Source of the DNA: Betaproteobacteria bacterium SG8_41
GTDB taxonomy: Bacteria; Pseudomonadota; Gammaproteobacteria; Burkholderiales; SG8-41
Reading direction: 5' to 3'
DNA: 40,636 bases
Assembly: GCA_001303585.1 (NCBI GenBank)
Contig: LJTT01000019.1
Location: forward strand, 1-40,636
This document shows, in pieces, positions 23,442-31,957 of this stretch. How positions within the stretch are numbered: position 1 is the stretch's first letter; every line of letters begins with the position of its first letter. Under the pieces are notes generated by a model that searched no databases, was not told where the DNA came from, and worked only from the letters and a program-made list of their open reading frames with translations. A program made the translations under genes and the position numbers.

Positions 23442-23458
23442 ACTGCGAAGGGCCAAAG

Positions 23459-24655
23459 ATGCCGGGCAAAGAGCGAGGCGCGGGGGGCCCTCTCGCCGGT
23501 ATTCGCGTGCTGGACGTGAGCATCATGGCCGCGGGGCCATGGACCGGCGCGCTGCTCGGCATGCTCGGCGCCGAGGTCATCAAGGTGGAGCCGCCAGCGG
23601 GCGACGGCACGCGCTGGGTCATGCCGACGCAGAAGGGGATGGGCACCAACTTCATCTCCATGAACGTGAACAAGAAGAACATGACGCTGGATCTGAAACG
23701 CAGCGATGACCGCGCAGCGGCGCTCGCGCTGCTCGGCACCTGCGACGTTTTCGTGCAGAACTTCCGCGGCGGTGTGATCGAGCGGCTCAAGCTGGACTAC
23801 GAGTCGGTGCGCGCCGTCAGCCCGAGGCTGATCTATTGCTCGATCTCGGGCTTTGGCGAAACCGGTCCGCTGTCGAAAGCCGGATGCGCCGACCCGATCA
23901 TGCAGGCCTTCTCGGGATTCGCCCGTGCCAACGGCGCCCCCGGCGAAGGGGTGGAGGCATTTCGCTTTACCGGGTTTATCGACCTTACCACTGCCGCGGT
24001 CGCCACCGAGGCGATCCTCGCGGCGTTGCTTGAGCGCGAGCAGACCGGCGCAGGGCAGAAGGTGGAGATTTCGATGCTCGAGGCCGCGCTGGAAATCCAG
24101 TACACCCGGATTGCCGAGCTGCTAGGCGCGGGGCTCGTGCCCGTCCCGCGCGGCAGCGCGTCACCGGCGCTCGCGCCGGACCGCGCCTACGCAGCGTTGG
24201 ACCGTTACATTTTTCTGACAGTGCACAGCGACCATGAATGGAGCAAGTTCTGCGCCGCAATCGAGCAGCCGACGCTCGCGGCTGACCCCCGCTTTCTGAC
24301 GAACCAGTCGCGCGTGGAAAACCGCGAAGCGCTCGATGCGGCGATCGAACCGGTTCTGCAGTCTCGGCCGGCGATCTGGTGGCTGCGCGTGCTGCAGCGC
24401 CACGGCGTCGCCGCCGGCCTGGCGCACGATTTCGAGACCTTCCGTCACCACGCCCAGGTGATCGACAACGAGATGATCGCGCGCCTCGACACGCTGCACT
24501 GGGGAGAGATCTCCGTCGGCGGCGTGCCGTGGCATTTCTCCCGGACGCCCTGCGTGGTCCGGCCTCCGGCAACACCCGGAGAGAACTCGGAAGAGATTCT
24601 GGCTGGCCTTCCGACTGTGGCTGCATCGGGACGAGCGGGGCGCAGTGATGCTTGA
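23459..24655 (+). CDS. CaiB/BaiF-family CoA-transferase (subunit 1)
   Basis: This 398-aa class III CoA-transferase has the LAGIRVLDVSIMAAGPWTG start, the LGAEVIKVEPPAGDG strand and the SGFGETGPLSKAGCADPIMQ segment. In that segment Asp145 aligns with the aspartate that forms the acyl-anhydride intermediate. It transfers CoA between a donor thioester and a carboxylic acid. ATG 23459 is chosen because GAAGGG lies 7 nt upstream; GTG 23438 overlaps the previous stop but lacks a ribosome site. Translation is coupled to neighbours on both sides, overlapping the next gene by 8 bp. Confidence 0.9.
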   Translation: MPGKERGAGGPLAGIRVLDVSIMAAGPWTGALLGMLGAEVIKVEPPAGDGTRWVMPTQKGMGTNFISMNVNKKNMTLDLKRSDDRAAALALLGTCDVFVQNFRGGVIERLKLDYESVRAVSPRLIYCSISGFGETGPLSKAGCADPIMQAFSGFARANGAPGEGVEAFRFTGFIDLTTAAVATEAILAALLEREQTGAGQKVEISMLEAALEIQYTRIAELLGAGLVPVPRGSASPALAPDRAYAALDRYIFLTVHSDHEWSKFCAAIEQPTLAADPRFLTNQSRVENREALDAAIEPVLQSRPAIWWLRVLQRHGVAAGLAHDFETFRHHAQVIDNEMIARLDTLHWGEISVGGVPWHFSRTPCVVRPPATPGENSEEILAGLPTVAASGRAGRSDA

Positions 24656-25880
24656 TGGCGTGAAGATCGTCGAGTTTGCCGAAGGCGCCGCCGGCCCGCT
24701 GGCCGCAACGCGCCTCGCCGATCTCGGCGCCGCGGTCATCAAGATCGAGACCGCCGACGGGGACTGGATGCGCGAGGCCGTTCCTGCGATGGCGCAGGAC
24801 GGCATGAGCGCGTCGTTCTTCCATCTTAATCGCGGCAAGCGTTCGCTTGCGCTGGGCCACCGGCCGGAAGAGGCCGCGCCTCTGCTGCGCGCGCTGCTGG
24901 CCTCGGCGGATGTGTTCATCACGGACCGCGCTGCGGACGAGCTCGAGCGGCTTGGTATCGGAGCAGTGAGCGAGGAGATCTACGCCGACAATCCCCGCCT
25001 CGTCTCGGTGCACATCAGCCCGCTCGGCCGCAAAGGCCCGATGGCGCGGCAGCGCGGGTCGGAGCTGACCACACAGGCGATGGCTGGATACACGCGCTAC
25101 CTCGGCACGCAGGAGCAGCCGCCACTCAGGCTCGGCGCGGATGTCGCTTCCACGGGCACGGGCATCTTTGCCGCGCAGGCGGTAATGGCCGCGCTCTACC
25201 GGCGCAATCGCGACGGCCGCGGCCAGCGCGTCGATCTCTCGCTGCTGAATTCGCTGTTGTCGATGAAAAGCATTCACCTCGCGGCGCAGTCCGACCCCGA
25301 CGTGTATTCGGGGCCGCGCGTGGGCGGCGCGAACAATCCGCCCGAACGCGGCTGGAAGACCGCCGACAAGCCGATCTTTTTTGCGTTCGGCGGCTCAGTG
25401 GGCGCCGAGGGCCGGGCAGGCTGGGTCGACTTCGCGCAGGAGGCCGGTCTCACCCGTTTTCTCGACGATCCGCGTTTCGACAAGACCGGTCGCACAACGA
25501 CCGGACACGGCATCAGAGTGCACGAGCTGCGCGAAGAGTACGAGAAAGAGTTTGCGCGCTTTCCGGCCGAGGCGCTGGTTTCCTTGATCCGCAAGCATGC
25601 GGGCAATGCCGCCGCCTACGTGAGTTCGGATGAGACGATGGCGCACCCGCAGACTGCCGCGCTCGGAATCGTCAAGGAGGTCGCGATGCGCGGGGGCGGC
25701 AAGACGCGGGTCCGCGCGTTCCCCGCCCGGTTTTCCCGTATGAAGCCGCCGTTGAAGGACGGGACTCCCCATCTCGGGGAGCACACCGAAGCGATTGCCG
25801 CGGAGGCCGGCATCACGGGGCCCGCTTTCGCAAAAATGATCGACAGCGGCGGCCTGCTCCCGCGCGCAGGGAATGCCTGA
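24648..25880 (+). CDS. CaiB/BaiF-family CoA-transferase (subunit 2)
   Basis: This 410-aa protein is the second class III CoA-transferase of the operon. The start is LDGVKIVEFAEGAAGPLAA and the CoA-binding strand is LGAAVIKIETADGDW. In the segment that holds the catalytic Asp of the family, it reads QRGSELTTQAMAG, so Glu139 takes the Asp place if aligned correctly. That fits either a heteromeric enzyme in which only one subunit is catalytic, as in some two-subunit transferases such as benzylsuccinate CoA-transferase, or an altered enzyme. ATG at 24648 lies inside the end of the first subunit's gene. It is the last gene of the operon, convergent with the monooxygenase gene 24 bp away. Confidence 0.9.
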   Translation: MLDGVKIVEFAEGAAGPLAATRLADLGAAVIKIETADGDWMREAVPAMAQDGMSASFFHLNRGKRSLALGHRPEEAAPLLRALLASADVFITDRAADELERLGIGAVSEEIYADNPRLVSVHISPLGRKGPMARQRGSELTTQAMAGYTRYLGTQEQPPLRLGADVASTGTGIFAAQAVMAALYRRNRDGRGQRVDLSLLNSLLSMKSIHLAAQSDPDVYSGPRVGGANNPPERGWKTADKPIFFAFGGSVGAEGRAGWVDFAQEAGLTRFLDDPRFDKTGRTTTGHGIRVHELREEYEKEFARFPAEALVSLIRKHAGNAAAYVSSDETMAHPQTAALGIVKEVAMRGGGKTRVRAFPARFSRMKPPLKDGTPHLGEHTEAIAAEAGITGPAFAKMIDSGGLLPRAGNA

Positions 25881-25904
25881 TCACGCCGGCCGCTGGCGCG
25901 TCCT

Positions 25905-27101
25905 TCACACGTAGTCCCGCGCAATCGCGATCTCGGCCATGGCCGCCTCCGGTGTGTGGTGGCGCCTTGCCTCGGGCGTGTCCGTGCCCTGCAGCCAGGA
26001 GCCGAGCTCGCGTGCGTGGGCGACAACGGCGGCGCCGAATCGCCGTCGCAGCTGATCATAACGCGCCAGCGCCAGCGTGACATCGCGCTCCGTCTCCCGC
26101 AGAAAACTGACGAGAGCCATGGCGTCGCCCGCGGCCTTGGTCACGCCCATGCCGCAGTGAGGGCGCGCGACGAAGGCGGCGTCGCCGAGGAGCGCGACCC
26201 GGCCCGCCGCCATGCAGGTTGACTCGACGTCGAAGATCGGCTGGAAAAAGGCCTGGCGCGTGTGCCGCACCACCTCGGCGAGATGCGGTGCGAGCAGTGC
26301 GTTGGCCGCAGCGCTTAGCTCCGCCAGCACCTCGGGCCGGATCAGCGGCGGTGGAATCGACAGCTCGTGGTGCCGACCGTTGATGTCCGTGCACAACTGC
26401 GGCAGCTCACGCGTTTCCTCGGTCGGGCGGTACCACACGATGTTGAAGCAGCGCTCGCCCGGGCGCGTCGAGTTGGTGAAACCCGCGATCGGGTAGCACA
26501 GCATCATCTCGCGCGGCGGCAGGCAGAACGCGAATTTGTCGAAGAGCTCGCGGTGCGCCTCGCGCGAGACGGCGTTCTCGTCGGCGAGGCCCCGCCACCC
26601 GACATAGCCCGCATAGCATGGGCGCACGGCGGGCGCGAACTGCGCGCGAACGCCCGAGCGGACGCCGTCGGCGCCGATCAGGAAATCGCCACGCGCTGCC
26701 TCGCCATTCGCGAAGTGGGCGGTGATGCCGGCCGTGCTTTCACTGTAGCGAGTGAATGCATGGCCGAAGTGATAGCGCTCGGGCGGAAATACCGAGGACA
26801 GCAGCTGGTAGAGCCGGCCCCAGCTCGTGAAGACCTGCTGCGAGCTCAGCGTCGCGATCATGGCGCCTGCGCGGTCGTAGGTGATGCGCAGGGGGATGTC
26901 GATCCCGTAACCCTCGTCCAGCGGAATGCCGATGGCCCGCAACGCCTCGTAGAGCTCGGGATGCGAAATGATACCCGCACCGCGCCCGGAGAGCGCCTCT
27001 CCGGATTGCTCGAAGACCTCGACATCCCAGCCAGCCCGAAGCAGCAGATTGCCGGCGAGAAGCCCGCCAAGTGAGCCGCCGACGATGAGGGCGCGTGGCA
27101 T
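25905..27101 (-). CDS. Class A FAD-dependent monooxygenase, dihydroxypyridine-hydroxylase-like
   Basis: This 398-aa flavoprotein has the Rossmann GGSLGGLLAGNLLLRAG for FAD, the IGADGVRS (DG) motif and ALLGDAAFVARPHCGMG (GD motif with the FAD ribose contact). The N-terminus matches the para-hydroxybenzoate hydroxylase class. The sequence SGRGAGIISHPELYEALRAIG resembles 2,6-dihydroxypyridine 3-monooxygenase. It should add an -OH to an electron-rich aromatic or N-heteroaromatic ring using NAD(P)H and O2. It is the last gene of the LivKHMGF operon, 41 bp after livF, so its substrate may be what the importer brings in. The substrate class is inference. Confidence 0.87.
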   Translation of the reverse strand: MPRALIVGGSLGGLLAGNLLLRAGWDVEVFEQSGEALSGRGAGIISHPELYEALRAIGIPLDEGYGIDIPLRITYDRAGAMIATLSSQQVFTSWGRLYQLLSSVFPPERYHFGHAFTRYSESTAGITAHFANGEAARGDFLIGADGVRSGVRAQFAPAVRPCYAGYVGWRGLADENAVSREAHRELFDKFAFCLPPREMMLCYPIAGFTNSTRPGERCFNIVWYRPTEETRELPQLCTDINGRHHELSIPPPLIRPEVLAELSAAANALLAPHLAEVVRHTRQAFFQPIFDVESTCMAAGRVALLGDAAFVARPHCGMGVTKAAGDAMALVSFLRETERDVTLALARYDQLRRRFGAAVVAHARELGSWLQGTDTPEARRHHTPEAAMAEIAIARDYV

Positions 27102-27142
27102 GCAGTCGCGGCCGATGCCGGGTGGCAGCCCGCAGCGGGCGC

Positions 27143-27874
27143 CTACAGCCCCATGTAGAGCCGGTGGACCAGCTCGTTGTCAGCAAGGTCGGCGCGCGAG
27201 GCGCCCTCGTATTCGATGCGGCCGTGGACAATCACGTAGCCGCGGTCGGCGATGCGGATTGCCTGGTGGAAGTTCTGCTCAGCCATGAGCACCGTCAGTC
27301 CGAAGCGCTCCTTCAGCTCCAGAATCTTGTCGATGGTGGTCTTGACGAGAATCGGCGCCAGACCGACCGAAGGCTCATCGATCAGCAAAATCTTGGGCGC
27401 GGTCATCAGCGAGCGGGCGAGCGCGAGCATCTGCTGTTCGCCGCCGCTGAGGCTGCCCGCGAGCTGGCGGCGGCGCTCCGCGAGCCGCGGAAAAGCGTGG
27501 AAGCAGAATGCCTGGTTGTAGGGGATGCGTTCACGCGCCGCGCTGCGGTAGGCGCCGAGCAGCAGGTTCTCCTCGACGGTGAGCTTCGGAAACAGCCGCC
27601 GCCCCTCGGGCACGAGCGCGATGCCAAGATCGACGATCTGCTCGGGCGCCTTGCCGAAGAGATCGTGCTCGACATCGTCGATTACCGCGGTGATACGCCC
27701 GGCGGTCGGCCGCACGATGCCCATGATGCATTTCATGAGCGTGCTCTTGCCGTTGCCGTTGGTGCCGAGGAGCGCCACTGTCTCTCCGTCATTGACCGAG
27801 AGCGAAAGCGATTCCAGCACCTGCACCGCGCCGTAGCCGGCGCTCACTTCATCGACACGTATGCTGCAAGCCAT
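27143..27874 (-). CDS. livF: Branched-chain amino acid-type ABC transporter ATPase
   Basis: This 243-aa ABC ATPase of the LivF subtype has Walker A GTNGNGKST, signature LSGGEQQ, Walker B ILLIDEPS, and VAEQN-like MAEQNFHQA, the LivF-type switch His replaced by the usual Gln-Asn pair. It powers import with LivG at the inner membrane. It follows livG on the minus strand, 68 bp apart, and that gap holds a 7-bp repeat array. The substrate of these systems ranges from branched-chain amino acids to aromatic acids and urea; nothing here fixes it. Confidence 0.92.
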   Translation of the reverse strand: MACSIRVDEVSAGYGAVQVLESLSLSVNDGETVALLGTNGNGKSTLMKCIMGIVRPTAGRITAVIDDVEHDLFGKAPEQIVDLGIALVPEGRRLFPKLTVEENLLLGAYRSAARERIPYNQAFCFHAFPRLAERRRQLAGSLSGGEQQMLALARSLMTAPKILLIDEPSVGLAPILVKTTIDKILELKERFGLTVLMAEQNFHQAIRIADRGYVIVHGRIEYEGASRADLADNELVHRLYMGL

Positions 27875-27884
27875 TTGTCTGTTC

Positions 27885-27916
27885 GTGAATCGTCAATCGT
27901 GAAACGTGAATCGTGG
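27885..27916 (+). repeat. 7-bp tandem array inside the transporter operon
   Basis: GTGAATC-GTCAATC-GTGAAAC-GTGAATC-GTGG is 4.5 heptads lying between the livG and livF genes. It is thus within their transcript (as its complement). It is the same word as at 5002-5026. Confidence 0.8.
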
Positions 27917-27942
27917 CTTAACTCGCTTTACCGGTCACGGCC

Positions 27943-28668
27943 TTACTCGCCAAGGTAGGCCTTTATCACTTCCTCGTTCGCGACGACCGCCTGCGGGTCG
28001 CCATCGGCGATCTTGCGGCCGGCAACCAGCACGACGATGCGTTCGGAGAACTTCATCACCGCGCGCATGACGTGCTCGATCATGATCACCGCAACGCCGC
28101 GCGCGTTGAGGGCGAGGAGGATCTCCAGGATCTCATCGACTTCCGAGCCAGAGAGGCCGGCCATCGCTTCGTCCGATACCAGCAACCTGGGCTTTGCGGC
28201 GAGCGCTCGCGCGAGCTCGAGCTTGCGCATCTCTACCTGCGTCAGCGCGGCGGAATTCACATTGGCGCGGTGTTTGAGGCCGATCATCTCCAGCACCGCC
28301 ATCGCCTCATCCACGATATGGCGGTGCTCCGAGCGTGACCATGCGGCGTATTCGAGCGGAACCCGCAGGTTTTCGAGGACCGTCATGCTGTGAAAAGGCT
28401 TGGGGATCTGGAAGCTGCGTGCAAGGCCCAGACGCGCGCGCTGGTGGGGCGGGGTGCGGGTGATGTCCTCATTTTCGAAGACGATCGTGCCTTCGTCATT
28501 GTAGAGCGCCCCGGAGACGCAGTTGATGAGGGTCGTCTTGCCCGAGCCGTTGGGGCCGATCAGCCCGAGGCGCTCTCCGCTGCTCAAGTGAAGGTCGATG
28601 CCCTGCAGTGCCACGAAGCCGCCGAAGCGCTTCGTGAGGCCCGTCACCTGGAGAACAGCGGAGCTCAC
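27943..28668 (-). CDS. livG: Branched-chain amino acid-type ABC transporter ATPase
   Basis: This 241-aa ATPase of the LivG subtype has Walker A GPNGSGKTT and a Walker B that reads RLLVSDEAMAGLS. The ABC signature position reads ALTQVEMRKLELARALA rather than LSxGQQ, so this subunit's signature is degenerate. The switch His is in IEHVMRAVM. With LivF it forms the nucleotide-binding pair of the importer. ATG 28668 overlaps the livM stop by 4 bp (ATGA), so translation is coupled. The poor signature suggests that LivF carries the stronger half of ATP hydrolysis. Confidence 0.92.
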   Translation of the reverse strand: MSSAVLQVTGLTKRFGGFVALQGIDLHLSSGERLGLIGPNGSGKTTLINCVSGALYNDEGTIVFENEDITRTPPHQRARLGLARSFQIPKPFHSMTVLENLRVPLEYAAWSRSEHRHIVDEAMAVLEMIGLKHRANVNSAALTQVEMRKLELARALAAKPRLLVSDEAMAGLSGSEVDEILEILLALNARGVAVIMIEHVMRAVMKFSERIVVLVAGRKIADGDPQAVVANEEVIKAYLGE

Positions 28669-29609
28669 CGCCGGCGCCTCAGGACGTGCTTCTGCACCAG
28701 CCCGACGATGCCCTGGGGCGCGAGACTGATGAACAGGACCAGCATGACGCCGACGATGAGCACGTTCAACTCCGAGGACACGTTGACCGTGATGATCTCC
28801 TGCATCGAGCCCACCAGCAGGGCGCCGATCACGGGGCCGATCCAGTGCGCCGTGCCCCCGATCATCGGCATGGCGATTGCGTTCACGGCGACGAAGAGAT
28901 TGAACGCCGAGACCGGATCGACGAAAGTGACAAAGAACGGGTAGGGCGCGCCTGCGACGCCCATCATGGCGCCCATCACGGTGGTCGAGATGAGCTTAAG
29001 GCGCAGCGTCGGCACGCCCGCGCACTCGGCCGCGACTTCGTCGTCACGAATCGCGGCAAGCCCGCGGCCCAGGCGCGAGGAGTTGAGCTTGCGGGAAATC
29101 GCCACTGAGCCCAGTGTCAGCACGAGCATCAGCATGAAGAGCATCTGGATGTAGCTGTCGAACCAGAGGTGGTTTTCCGGGGTAAGGATGTAGGCGCCTC
29201 GCGCACCGCCCACGTAGGTCCAGTTGGTCACCAGCGTTTCGAGCACGATGGCCATCGCCAGTGTGGCGATCGCAAAATAGACGCCCTTGAGGCGCAAGGT
29301 GAGGTAGCCCACCCCCAGGCCGATGAGGCCGCACACCACGGCCGCGGCGACGATCAACAGCGGCAGTGGCAGGCCCAGCGCCTTGTCGAGCGCGATGGCC
29401 GTGTACGCGCCCACGGCGAAAAACGCCGCGCTGCCAAAGTTCACGTAGCCGGTGAATCCGCCCAGAATGTTCCAGGCGATCGCCATGATGGTCGCCTGCA
29501 GGATTACGTAAAGAGCGGTGAAGTAGTACTCGTTGGTCGCCACCTCGGTGAACGCGAGGCCGCCCAAAAAGATGACAGCGATGCAGATCCAGAAAGCGCT
29601 GATCTTCAT
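28665..29609 (-). CDS. livM: Branched-chain amino acid-type ABC permease
   Basis: This 314-aa inner-membrane permease has about 8-10 hydrophobic segments. Landmarks are AWNILGGFTGYVNFGSAAFFAVGAYT at the start of the conserved domain, the LRLKGVYFAIATLAMAIV segment, and the EAA-like loop RDDEVAAECAGVP before LKLISTT. It lies 3 bp after livH and overlaps livG by 4 bp, so livH-livM-livG form one translational block. Confidence 0.92.
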   Translation of the reverse strand: MKISAFWICIAVIFLGGLAFTEVATNEYYFTALYVILQATIMAIAWNILGGFTGYVNFGSAAFFAVGAYTAIALDKALGLPLPLLIVAAAVVCGLIGLGVGYLTLRLKGVYFAIATLAMAIVLETLVTNWTYVGGARGAYILTPENHLWFDSYIQMLFMLMLVLTLGSVAISRKLNSSRLGRGLAAIRDDEVAAECAGVPTLRLKLISTTVMGAMMGVAGAPYPFFVTFVDPVSAFNLFVAVNAIAMPMIGGTAHWIGPVIGALLVGSMQEIITVNVSSELNVLIVGVMLVLFISLAPQGIVGLVQKHVLRRRR

Positions 29610-29612
29610 CGT

Positions 29613-30485
29613 CTAACGGCCGAGAAGTCCAGCAGGGCGCACCGCCAGCGTCAGCAGCAGCAGACCAAAGGCGACCGCCGGCGCCCACGACGGGCCCATA
29701 AAGGTTGCCACCAGCGTCTCCACGATGCCCAGGATCAGCGCGGCAATGAACATTCCCGAGATGCTGCCCATGCCGCCAAGGACGACGATCGCAAACACGC
29801 GCCCGATATAGAGCCGGCCCACCGACGGTTCAACCGGGCCGATGATGATCAGGAGTGAACCGGCGATCGCGGTCGTAGCGATGGCGAGCCCGAAGGCGAA
29901 CTGCTTGATGCGCACCGGGTCGGCGCCCATCAACTGCAGTGCCAGGCGGTCCTGGGCTACCGCGAGAATCGCGCGCCCGGTGAACGTCCGCGAGAGATAC
30001 AGGTAGATCGCGCTCGTGCATGTGATGGCGACCACGAACGGCACCAGCATGCGCAGCGGGATGCCGACGAAGCCCACCTCAATGGTCTCACCGATGTAGC
30101 CGGCTCTGACAAGGCGATAGTCCACGCCGTAGACGAGGATCAGTACCACCTCGATGATGAACATCAGGCCGAAGAAGAAGGCGAGCCCGCTCAGGGATTC
30201 CTGCCCGGTACGTTCGAATGCGGCGTAATAGATGCGATAGATCCCAACCCCGACGAGGAAGAAGACCGGTGCGACCAGTACCCCGATCAGCACCGGGTCA
30301 AGCCCGAAATGGGTATTGACGATGTAGGCGATGTAGGAGCCGACAATGACGAACGCCGGGTGGGCGATGTTGACGATGTCGAGCTGGCCAAAGGCAATGG
30401 CCAGCCCGATTGCCACGGCTGCGTAAAAACCGCCGAGCAGAACGCCCGCGACGATGGCGTTCGCGAAGAGATCGAGCGACAGCAC
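29613..30485 (-). CDS. livH: Branched-chain amino acid-type ABC permease
   Basis: This 290-aa permease starts at GTG 30485 (read as Met) with a weak AGGAG-type site. It has about eight membrane segments. GGFYAAVAIGLAIAFGQLDIVNIAHPAF is the LivH N-terminal signature, ILAVAQDRLALQLMG holds the coupling loop, and VLGGMGSISGMFIAA is the C-terminal motif. It pairs with LivM to form the membrane channel. It lies 30 bp after the binding-protein gene. Confidence 0.92.
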   Translation of the reverse strand: MLSLDLFANAIVAGVLLGGFYAAVAIGLAIAFGQLDIVNIAHPAFVIVGSYIAYIVNTHFGLDPVLIGVLVAPVFFLVGVGIYRIYYAAFERTGQESLSGLAFFFGLMFIIEVVLILVYGVDYRLVRAGYIGETIEVGFVGIPLRMLVPFVVAITCTSAIYLYLSRTFTGRAILAVAQDRLALQLMGADPVRIKQFAFGLAIATTAIAGSLLIIIGPVEPSVGRLYIGRVFAIVVLGGMGSISGMFIAALILGIVETLVATFMGPSWAPAVAFGLLLLTLAVRPAGLLGR

Positions 30486-30515
30486 CGCTGCGCGGGCTCC
30501 TGCCTGATGTGCAGG

Positions 30516-31754
30516 CTACTTCTTGTACGGATAGACGATTTCGCCCGACTTCCACTCCTTCGGGTGCAGCACGATGCGCTTGCCGGGGCCCGCGAACTGC
30601 TCGAGGTTGTTAGGCTGGACGTCGCGGAACTGGACGAATAACACACGGCTCTTCGCCCATTCGCCGTTGCTGCCAAATTTCACCTTGCCGACCACCGTGT
30701 CAAAAGTCGTCTTGTGCATGTGCGCGGCGAGTTTGGCCTGGTCGAGGCTTTTTACCGCCTGCACCGACTGCCCCAGGACCTGGAGGTAGGCATAGGCGTA
30801 AGGCGGCAGATAGTGGCCGAGCGGGTCGACGCCCTTGCCCTTGGCCGCGTCCTGGTACTTCGCCAGGAATTCCTTGACGCCGGGGAAGTCGAGAGTCGGC
30901 TCCGGCACCCAGAAGTCGTAGTTGATGATGCCATTCAGCATCGGGCCGAGGTTTTTCTGGATCGCCGCGAACTGCAGGCCCACCATACTGCCGCCGAACA
31001 TCTTCGCCGCCAGGCCGACCTCGTTGGCCGCCTTGACCATGCCTACCGAATCCGGCGGGTACGAGCCCACGTACACGATGTCCGGGTTGGTTGCCTGGAT
31101 GGCACGCACGATTGGCGTGAAGTCCGTGGTCGATGGCGGATAGGTCTTGTCGTACACGATCTTCATGCCGAGCCGCTGGGCGTTCTTGCGCGCACCCCCC
31201 GCCGCGTTGAGGGAGAACTCCGCATCTGCCGAGACGATCGCGATGGTCTTGGGCTTCGGGTTCTGTGCCATCGCGAGCTCGAAGAAGCCTTTTGACCAGT
31301 CCGTCTTCGGCTCGGGTCCTGACGGCATGATCTGGAAGTAGCGGTTGTATTTGAACTCGTCGTTTACCGCCAGCCCGAACAGGGAGGGGAAGACCAGCTT
31401 TTTGCGCATCACGATCGGCATCGCCGGCGCGATCTCGTTGGTGCCGTAGCTCGAGACCACCAGATCCACTTTGTCGACCTCGAGAAGCTTGGTATAGATC
31501 GCGGGAACCTTCGCGGGCTGCGTCGCGTCGTCGTAATAGACGAACTCCACGGGCCGGCCCAGCAGTCCGCCATTCTTGTTCGTGTCGTCGCGCCAGATTT
31601 CCATGGCGATGAGGGCGGCCTTGCCCGCGCCGGCGAGACCGCCGGTCAGCGCCATGCTGAACCCGATCTTGATCGGCTTCTGGGCGAGCGCGCTGCCCGA
31701 AGCCATGAGCGCCAGGATCGCAAGGATTCTGGCAATGGTCCTCACTATTTTCAT
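30516..31754 (-). CDS. Branched-chain amino acid-type ABC substrate-binding protein
   Basis: This is a periplasmic binding protein of 412 aa with a signal peptide (KIVRTIARILAILALMASG...ALAQ). The mature type I fold (PBP, Leu/Ile/Val-like) is recognisable in IKIGFSMALTGGLAGAGK and in VSSYGTNEIAPAMPI. Long binding proteins of this kind often carry aromatic or organic acids rather than amino acids. AGGGGAGG lies a few nt before the ATG at 31754. It is the first gene of the operon livK-H-M-G-F-monooxygenase, behind a good promoter. Confidence 0.92.
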   Translation of the reverse strand: MKIVRTIARILAILALMASGSALAQKPIKIGFSMALTGGLAGAGKAALIAMEIWRDDTNKNGGLLGRPVEFVYYDDATQPAKVPAIYTKLLEVDKVDLVVSSYGTNEIAPAMPIVMRKKLVFPSLFGLAVNDEFKYNRYFQIMPSGPEPKTDWSKGFFELAMAQNPKPKTIAIVSADAEFSLNAAGGARKNAQRLGMKIVYDKTYPPSTTDFTPIVRAIQATNPDIVYVGSYPPDSVGMVKAANEVGLAAKMFGGSMVGLQFAAIQKNLGPMLNGIINYDFWVPEPTLDFPGVKEFLAKYQDAAKGKGVDPLGHYLPPYAYAYLQVLGQSVQAVKSLDQAKLAAHMHKTTFDTVVGKVKFGSNGEWAKSRVLFVQFRDVQPNNLEQFAGPGKRIVLHPKEWKSGEIVYPYKK

Positions 31755-31788
31755 ATCCTCCCCTCCGGTGTGTTTGCGGCGGACGCCA

Positions 31789-31818
31789 ATACTTGCACTG
31801 CGCTCTCCGGCCTGTCAA
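31789..31818 (-). promoter_or_regulatory. Promoter of the LivKHMGF operon
   Basis: On the minus strand a perfect TTGACA (31813-31818) precedes AAGTAT (31789-31794) by 18 bp. The start would lie about 30 bp before the ATG. The -35 is consensus; the -10 is weak, as expected for a regulated promoter. Confidence 0.5.
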
Positions 31819-31923
31819 ATCGGACCGTTTCTTGCTTTTATCTTATAACTGCGGGAATGGTGAGTGGACAGCCCCGTCGCCAGTTGTCACTCCTCAACCA
31901 TTATTCATGATTCGAAATTTATC

Positions 31924-31937
31924 ATTCACCATTCACC
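31924..31937 (-). repeat. Inverted heptads (GGTGAAT) in the operon gap
   Basis: ATTCACC-ATTCACC, followed by ATTCG, reads GGTGAAT on the minus strand and is again a 7-bp period. Further AT-rich phrases (about 31900-31923) precede it. The 203-bp gap between the transporter operon and the molybdenum hydroxylase genes holds this and the promoter only. Confidence 0.6.
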
Positions 31938-31957
31938 ATTCGTGACACGGTCATGGG

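Noticed and set aside
23985-25277. 430-codon minus-strand frame across the two CoA-transferase genes
   Set aside because: The low-complexity Arg/Ala/Pro text runs opposite two well-supported genes and across their junction.
30700-31818. 372-codon shifted frame over the ABC binding-protein gene
   Set aside because: The true frame has a signal peptide and binding-protein motifs; this one is Arg/Gly/Gln-rich noise.
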